Assembly: GCF_000223985.1 (NCBI RefSeq)
Contig: NZ_AFWV01000003.1
Location: 62,001-126,000, forward strand
DNA length: 64,000 nt
Direction of reading: 5' to 3'
DNA from: Thiocapsa marina 5811
Lineage (GTDB): Bacteria; Pseudomonadota; Gammaproteobacteria; Chromatiales; Chromatiaceae
In this document: one piece after another, positions 58,536 through 64,000 of the stretch
Layout: every line of letters starts with the position of its first letter
Numbering within the stretch: position 1 is the first letter of the stretch
The notes under the pieces: generated by a model
Databases searched by the model: none
Seen by the model: only the letters and a program-made list of their open reading frames with translations
What the model was told of the DNA's origin: nothing
Made by a program: the position numbers and the translations under genes

Positions 58536-60346
58536 GGGGTGTCCGACGGCGGCTTGTCCGACGTCTCCCCCGCCTCGAGCACGCCCGTCTCGCCGAAGCG
58601 CCCGAGTGCGAGCTGGCGCTGGATGCGACCCAGCGAGTCGATCGAGAGACCGCCGGTCTGTCCCGGGTAAAAGGCGCCCGGGCTCTTCGCCAGCGCAGGC
58701 AGCCGCGGGGCGATTCGGTAGGCATCGATCCCCATGGCGTAGAGACGCGCCAGCGGATTGGCGACCTCGAACGAGGATCCGCTCAGGCGCCGCCGCGACA
58801 GAGCACCCTCTCCGCGGCTGTTCAGCATCCAGGGGATATCGACGAAATACAGCCCCGACAGGACCCGGTCGCGATTCGGATCGAAGACGCCGGAGTAGAC
58901 GTGCGATGTGGACATCACCGTCACCGAGGACCTGCTCAGCCGGATCTGCGGATAGATCTTTCGTGCGAGCTCGCTGGTCGCCACCAGGAAGACGACGTCC
59001 GCCTGCGAGTCGCCGAGAAGGGTGGTGACGGTCTTCTCGAAGCTCCGAGCCGTCGGATTGTAGATGCTTTCAGCCTCCAGCGTTCCGCCCAGTCGGCGCC
59101 ACTGGTTGCGGAATGCACTGGCCAGACGCGCTCCCCACGGCCCTTGCGGATACAGCACGGCGGCACGCTTCAGACCCATCGCGGCGGCCTTGTCGGCGAC
59201 CTCCGCGGCCTCGTTTTCGGGAGAGAGCGAGAACTGAAAGAGATTCGCCGCGGGCTGGCTGTCGCGGGTCGTCTGGTTCAGGGCCAGCGTCGGCACCGCG
59301 AGTGCGGGGCCGGCCGCGAGGCTGTCCACCGATTCTTTCTCGAGCGGGCCGATCACATAGTCCGCGCCGGCTTCTACGGCCTTCGCGTGTAGGGCTCCGG
59401 TGCGCCCCGTTTGGCTGCTGTCGATGAAATCGAGCGTCGGTCGGTTGCCGCTGCTGTCGGCTCGGCTGGCGGCCTCGATGCCCTCTTTCACGGACGTCGC
59501 GGCGCCCGCGAAGCGTCCCCCGCGCGGGAGCATGACCGACACGCTGTCGCCCGCGGCGTATCCTCCCGACAAGATCTCGACGTAGGTCTCTGCCAACTCG
59601 GGGTGGGCGGGATGGCCGATGCGTTTGGAGTGCTCTTGCCGGTAGCGGGTCTGGAAGGTCGCGGGATCCGCGCCCGCGTCGTGCGCCAAGAGGGCGATCT
59701 CCGCCCAGCCTTTCATCGCCCCGCTCGAGCTGCGTGCGAGTTTGCGCAGGTCATCGCTGCTCATCGTGCTCAAGGTCGTGACCAGAGAGACTTGATTCAG
59801 TAGACGTGCATCCTCGTTGTCGAGGAGACGATCGAGCGCGATCAGTGACTCGGCGGAGGCGACGGGATCGTTGGCGAGACGCTGGGCCGCGGCCAGCGTG
59901 CCGAGCCGTTGGGTCTTCAAATCCTTCGGCAAGGCGTGGACCTGCATCGCTTGGAGACGCGCGATCGCATCCTTGGGGCGTCCGTCCAGAAGCGCGAGAT
60001 CGGCTTCGACGAGCAACAGCAGCTCGCGTTGACCGCTCGTGAGTGCAGGTCGCGAGATCTCGCCGATGGTCTGCTGCGCCTGCAGGGTGTCGCCGGCCGA
60101 GAGGAAGGCGCGGGCTGCCTTCAATTGGAGTTGCTCGCGTGCCGGCGGCGTGGCTCCCTTTGCGATGTCCAGATAGGCCTTGGCCGCCGCGTCCGCCTGA
60201 CCTTGTGCGGCGAGCGCATCGGCTTGGCTCAGCGGCTTCCCTGCGACGGGCGCCAACAGGCGTGCTTCGTCCCGAGCCGGATCGATCGCGCATCCGGTCA
60301 GTGCAATCGCAACAAGGAGAACGATGACTGTCATCGCAGTGGACAT
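58532..60346 (-). CDS. lpoA: Penicillin-binding protein activator LpoA
   Basis: 604 residues from the ATG at 60346, which gives a short lipoprotein signal ('STAMTVIVLLVAIALTGC'). The N-terminal half is TPR-like ('DALAAQGQADAAAKAYLDIA'), the C-terminal half a periplasmic-binding-protein fold ('SVMLPRGGRFAGAATSVKEG', 'RAAVLYPQGPWGARLASAFR', 'LVATSELARKIYPQIRLS'). LpoA in the outer membrane activates PBP1A. It is divergent from rsmI, the standard order. Confidence 0.92.
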   Translation of the reverse strand: MSTAMTVIVLLVAIALTGCAIDPARDEARLLAPVAGKPLSQADALAAQGQADAAAKAYLDIAKGATPPAREQLQLKAARAFLSAGDTLQAQQTIGEISRPALTSGQRELLLLVEADLALLDGRPKDAIARLQAMQVHALPKDLKTQRLGTLAAAQRLANDPVASAESLIALDRLLDNEDARLLNQVSLVTTLSTMSSDDLRKLARSSSGAMKGWAEIALLAHDAGADPATFQTRYRQEHSKRIGHPAHPELAETYVEILSGGYAAGDSVSVMLPRGGRFAGAATSVKEGIEAASRADSSGNRPTLDFIDSSQTGRTGALHAKAVEAGADYVIGPLEKESVDSLAAGPALAVPTLALNQTTRDSQPAANLFQFSLSPENEAAEVADKAAAMGLKRAAVLYPQGPWGARLASAFRNQWRRLGGTLEAESIYNPTARSFEKTVTTLLGDSQADVVFLVATSELARKIYPQIRLSRSSVTVMSTSHVYSGVFDPNRDRVLSGLYFVDIPWMLNSRGEGALSRRRLSGSSFEVANPLARLYAMGIDAYRIAPRLPALAKSPGAFYPGQTGGLSIDSLGRIQRQLALGRFGETGVLEAGETSDKPPSDTP

Positions 60347-60409
60347 GGAACGGTCGTCAACGCGATTCTTGGGCATGATCCGTACCGGTTCGAGACGATG
60401 GGAGGTAAG

Positions 60410-61285
60410 GTGCAGCAGTCAACAGGGCTACTATACGTGGTCGCCACGCCGATCGGCAATCTCGGGGACATGACCGATCGGGCACGCAAGGTGTTGAGCG
60501 AGGTCGATTTGATCGCCGCGGAGGATACCCGTCAGACGCTTCGATTGCTGACCCACTTCGGCATCTCGTCCAAGCTCGTGGCCTATCATGACCACAACGA
60601 GGCCAGTGTCGCCCCCCGGCTCCTTGCCGAGATCGAGAGCGGGCGGAACGTCGCGCTCGTCTCCGATGCGGGTACGCCGCTGATCAGCGATCCCGGGTTC
60701 AGCCTTGTGGCTGCGGCGCGCGAGCGTGGTCTGGGGGTTGTCCCGGTGCCGGGCGCCAATGCGGCCATCTGCGCCCTCTCTGCGGCGGGTTTACCGAGCG
60801 ACCGCTTCTTGTTCGTCGGATTTCCCCCGCGCACCCGATCGCATCGCCTCGCCTGGCTCGGCGGGCTCGCGGCGGAGCGGGGCACGCTGATCCTCTACGA
60901 GAGCGGCAAGCGCATCCTCGCCACCTTGGCCGACATCGGCGAAGCGCTGGGCGAGACACGGCGCCTGGTCCTGGCGCGGGAGCTGACCAAGCACTTCGAG
61001 ACCTTTCTCGTCGGGACGGTTTCCGAGTTGGCTCAACGCATCGAGGGCGATGCCGAGCAGCGTCTCGGCGAGCTCGTCGTCCTCATCGAGGGGAACACCG
61101 CTACGGGCGATCCGGATCGAGCGGAGGCGGAGCGGGTGCTGCGCATCCTCGGGGAGAGCTTGCCGCTGGCGCAGGCCGTCGCGATCGCGGCGCGCTTGAC
61201 CGGGGTGAAGAAAAACGCGCTTTACCGATTGGGTCTCGAGCTGGATGTCGGTCGGAGCGTCGCCGTGACGGACGACGAGGCGTAA
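60410..61285 (+). CDS. rsmI: 16S rRNA (cytidine1402-2'-O)-methyltransferase
   Basis: About 291 residues from GTG 60410 (GGGAGG just upstream); ATG 60398 has no ribosome site. 'LYVVATPIGNLGDMTDRARK', 'EDTRQTLRLLTHFGI', 'VALVSDAGTPLISDPGFSLV' and 'PVPGANAAICALSAAGLPSD' are the tetrapyrrole-methylase-fold signatures of RsmI. It methylates the ribosomal P site. It lies between lpoA and rnpB as in many gammaproteobacteria. Confidence 0.94.
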   Translation: MQQSTGLLYVVATPIGNLGDMTDRARKVLSEVDLIAAEDTRQTLRLLTHFGISSKLVAYHDHNEASVAPRLLAEIESGRNVALVSDAGTPLISDPGFSLVAAARERGLGVVPVPGANAAICALSAAGLPSDRFLFVGFPPRTRSHRLAWLGGLAAERGTLILYESGKRILATLADIGEALGETRRLVLARELTKHFETFLVGTVSELAQRIEGDAEQRLGELVVLIEGNTATGDPDRAEAERVLRILGESLPLAQAVAIAARLTGVKKNALYRLGLELDVGRSVAVTDDEA

Positions 61286-61358
61286 GGCGTCTCCTTCGCG
61301 GCACGCATGCGCGATCGACCGAGACCCGCAGCCCCGGTTGGCGTTATACTTTGCGGCT

Positions 61359-61731
61359 GGGAGTCGGCCGGACAGTCGCGCTCGCCGTTCGCGGCGAGGG
61401 AGGAAAGTCCGGGCTCCACAGGGCAGGGTGCCAGGTAACGCCTGGGGGGCGAGAGTCCACGGAAAGTGCCACAGAAAAGATACCGCCGATCCCGTCTTCA
61501 TGACGGGAGGTAAGGGTGAAATGGTGCGGTAAGAGCGCACCGCGCTGGTGGCAACAGCAGCGGCAGGGTAAACCCCACCCGGAGCAAGACCAAATAGGGG
61601 GGCATGCAGCTCCGAGCTGCGGCGCGCGGCCCGCGCGTGCTCCCGGGTAGGTCGCTCGAGGCGTACGGTGACGTACGTCCCAGATGAATGGCTGTCCCCG
61701 ACAGAACCCGGCTTACAGGCCGGCTCCCAGA
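61359..61731 (+). ncRNA. rnpB: RNase P RNA, bacterial type A
   Basis: It begins GAGTCGGCCGGACAGTCGCG and contains the conserved GAGGAAAGTCCGGGCTCC (CR-I), the GGCAGGGTAAACCCCACC and GGAGCAAGACCAAATAGGG stretches (CR-II/III), and ends with ATGAATGGCTGTCC...ACAGAACCCGGCTTAC (CR-V). The 5' and 3' ends (GGGAGTCGGCC and GGCCGGCTCCC) pair. It is the catalytic RNA that matures tRNA 5' ends. A TATACT at 61345-61350 is a likely -10 box. The ends are accurate to a few bases. Confidence 0.97.
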
Positions 61732-61927
61732 CCCTCACCTCGACCCTTCGCGGGACCCGACCGACGGCAGCCGGGCTCCCGCGCCCCGTCGCTCGCATCT
61801 CTTCTGTAAACCTCTTCAGCTTTGCCCGTTAGCAGCATGAAAACAAATGTATTAAGCGCAGCTTGTGCCGTGCTTGCGGCGCCGTGCCTAAGTTGCTGTC
61901 TGTCAAGAATTAAAGCTGCCAATCGCC

Positions 61928-61956
61928 TTGACGATCCCGTTGGGCAGCTCTAAGAT
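61928..61956 (+). promoter_or_regulatory. mraZ (dcw cluster) promoter
   Basis: TTGACG (61928-61933), 17 bases, TAAGAT (61951-61956). This is a good sigma-70 match. The expected start point, near 61963, touches the MraZ repeats. Confidence 0.75.
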
Positions 61957-61963
61957 GAGGTTG

Positions 61964-61990
61964 AAGTGGGGGGAAGTGGGGAATTGGGGG
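61964..61990 (+). promoter_or_regulatory. MraZ operator repeats
   Basis: AAGTGGG at 61964 and again at 61974, then TTGGGGG at 61984: direct repeats at 10-bp spacing matching the GTGGG-type sites bound by the MraZ ring. They lie just downstream of the -10 box, so MraZ binding would block its own transcription. Confidence 0.8.
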
Positions 61991-62027
61991 AGTAGTCGCC
62001 GGGCGCAAGTCACCACGGGGGGCGGCC

Positions 62028-62483
62028 GTGTTTCGGGGGGTCTTCATCGTCAATCTCGACGTCAAGGGGCGTCTTGCGGTTCCTGCAAAGTACCGCGAGC
62101 GACTGCAGTCGTCGTGCAACTCCCAACTCGTCGTCACCGTCGATCGCGACCGCTGCCTCCTCCTGTATCCGGAGCCCGAGTGGGAGCTGATCGAGGCGAA
62201 GCTCTCCGCCCTCCCTGCGTTCGACAACACGGCCCGTGCGATTCAGCGCCTCTACATCGGCAACGCACAGGAGGTCGAGATGGACGCCCAAGGTCGAATC
62301 CTGCTCCCGCAGTATCTGCGTGATTTCGCCTCGCTGGAGAAGCGAGTCGCCTTCGTCGGTCAGGGCTCGAAGTTCGAGCTTTGGGATGAGCCTGCATGGA
62401 ACGCGCGCAACGAAGCGGCGCTCGGCGATGCGGATATCGGGGAGTTGGCGACGGCGGCCGGGCTCGGTTCCTTGACGCTTTGA
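62028..62483 (+). CDS. mraZ: Transcriptional regulator MraZ
   Basis: 151 residues, GTG start. Two SpoVT-AbrB-like domains: '[20 protein letters not shown]' and '[20 protein letters not shown]', each with the DxxGRxxxP motif. MraZ forms a ring and represses the division and cell-wall cluster. First gene of the dcw cluster; the stop overlaps the rsmH start. Confidence 0.94.
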   Translation: MFRGVFIVNLDVKGRLAVPAKYRERLQSSCNSQLVVTVDRDRCLLLYPEPEWELIEAKLSALPAFDNTARAIQRLYIGNAQEVEMDAQGRILLPQYLRDFASLEKRVAFVGQGSKFELWDEPAWNARNEAALGDADIGELATAAGLGSLTL

Positions 62484-63420
62484 GTATTCCTTTGACGGAA
62501 CAACAACATCTGCCAGTGCTGCTGGAGGAGAGTGTGCACGCCTTGGTCGTGGATCCGAACGGCATCTATGTCGACGCTACCTTCGGGCGTGGCGGGCACA
62601 GCCGTGCCGTTTTGGCGCGTCTCGGCGAGGCCGGGCGATTGATCGCGATCGATCGCGATCCCGAAGCGGCTTCGGTGGGGCGCGAGCTTGCACGTGCCGA
62701 TCGGCGATTCACGATGGTGTCCGGTCGCTTCGGCTCGATTGCCGGTTTGCTCGAGCACATCGGGGTTCAGGGAAACCTCTGCGGCCTGCTGCTGGATTTC
62801 GGCGTGTCCTCGCCACAGCTCGACACGGCGGAGCGCGGTTTCAGTTTTTCCGCCGAGGGCCCGTTGGACCTGAGAATGGATCCCACCCGCGGCGAATCGG
62901 CGGCGCAATGGCTCGCCCATGCCACCGATGCCGAGATCGCTCAAGTCTTGTTCGACTTCGGCGAGGAGCGTTTCGCCAGACGCATCGCGCGCAACATCGT
63001 TGCGCAGCGCAGCGAGAGCCCCTTGACCACGACCACCCAGCTCGCTGCCTTGGTCGCGCGGTCGGTGCCGACGCGCGAGCCCGGCAAGCACCCCGCAACG
63101 CGGACCTTCCAGGCGCTGCGTATCCGGATCAACGACGAGCTCGACGAGATCCAGGATTGTCTGCGCCAATCCTGCGACCTCTTGGCGCATGCCGGACGCC
63201 TGGTCGTCATCAGCTTTCACTCCCTGGAGGACCGTATCGTCAAGCGTTTTATGCGCATGGAATCTCGCGGCCCCGTCCTGCCCAAAGGGCTTCCGGTCAC
63301 CGCCGACGAGTCACGCGGACGCTTGCGTATCCTGGGTAAACCGGTGCGTCCTTCGCCTGCCGAGGTCGCGTCCAACCCTCGTGCACGCAGCGCCATCATG
63401 CGCGTCGCGGAGCGCCTGAC

Positions 63421-63424
<4 letters not shown>
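62480..63424 (+). CDS. rsmH: 16S rRNA (cytosine1402-N4)-methyltransferase
   Basis: 314 residues from TTG 62480, which overlaps the mraZ stop; TTG 62492 is also possible. '[20 protein letters not shown]', '[20 protein letters not shown]', '[20 protein letters not shown]', '[15 protein letters not shown]' and '[15 protein letters not shown]' are diagnostic. With rsmI, also in this window, it modifies C1402. It overlaps ftsL by four bases. Confidence 0.95.

Positions 63425-64000
<576 letters not shown>

Noticed and set aside
61837-61953. 38-codon plus-strand frame resembling a lipoprotein signal peptide (MKTNVLSAACAVLAAPCLSC)
   Set aside because: It has no ribosome site, ends inside the mraZ -10 box and overlaps the mraZ promoter. 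It is more likely chance or a decayed remnant.

Overview
The window is high-GC gammaproteobacterial chromosome and most likely comes from a purple sulfur bacterium (Chromatiaceae, Thiocapsa-like). Three things point there: a secreted Gly/Tyr-rich sulfur globule protein (47983-48360), a complete NAD-linked bidirectional [NiFe] hydrogenase cluster hoxEFUY-orf-HW (28089-33892), and gammaproteobacterial gene orders (rppH-ptsP, lpoA-yraN-dolP, rsmI-rnpB-mraZ-rsmH-ftsL-ftsI, uvrA/ssb). The genus is inference. No tRNA, rRNA, CRISPR array, prophage or intact insertion sequence was seen.

Layout. 1-8.7 kb is an accessory zone: the RecQ C-terminus, a coiled-coil membrane protein, a Uma2-type nuclease, and a graveyard of toxin-antitoxin genes around metH. 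One Phd/VapC pair is intact, while ParE, a second VapC, YoeB and an AAA-ATPase/nuclease are broken. The metH gene lacks the homocysteine domain. 8.7-10.4 kb is a beta-barrel/PstS-like pair, followed by a gap of about 0.9 kb. 11.3-16.2 kb holds uvrA, an MFS exporter and ssb. 16.6-20.1 kb is the dTDP-rhamnose operon rfbBACD. 20.2-28 kb holds lon, rsmA, tal, CYTH-CHAD, rhodanese and DUF4124 genes. 28-34 kb is the hox operon. 34-43 kb holds pssA, a small Cys-rich protein with an unknown 388-residue partner, a PlcP/LpxH-like phosphoesterase, ampD, DUF1631-nadC and cbpA-cbpM. 43-48.4 kb holds a Ycf46-like AAA protein behind a 72-bp tandem repeat, leuA, a family-4 uracil-DNA glycosylase and the sulfur globule gene. 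48.7-52 kb is a four-gene lipid operon (OlsB-like, PlsC/OlsA-like, GT4, PAP2). 52-64 kb is conserved housekeeping ending inside ftsI.

The most unusual feature is a dispersed family of about 87-bp elements with perfect terminal inverted repeats (T/CTAAACCGCG...CGCGGTTTAA/G), about a dozen copies in 64 kb. They sit at gene ends and several supply the stop codon of the neighbouring gene (nadC, cbpM, tal, rfbD, hoxF, the rhodanese gene). One lies inside the hox operon between hoxF and hoxU, and one abuts the rsmA start codon. Two subfamilies (A and B) occur as A-(about 20 bp AT-rich)-B composites.

The genes suggest a phototrophic sulfur oxidiser with H2/NAD(H) balancing (Hox), internal sulfur storage (Sgp), rhamnose-containing surface polysaccharide, and a possible capacity to make phosphorus-free ornithine and glycolipids.
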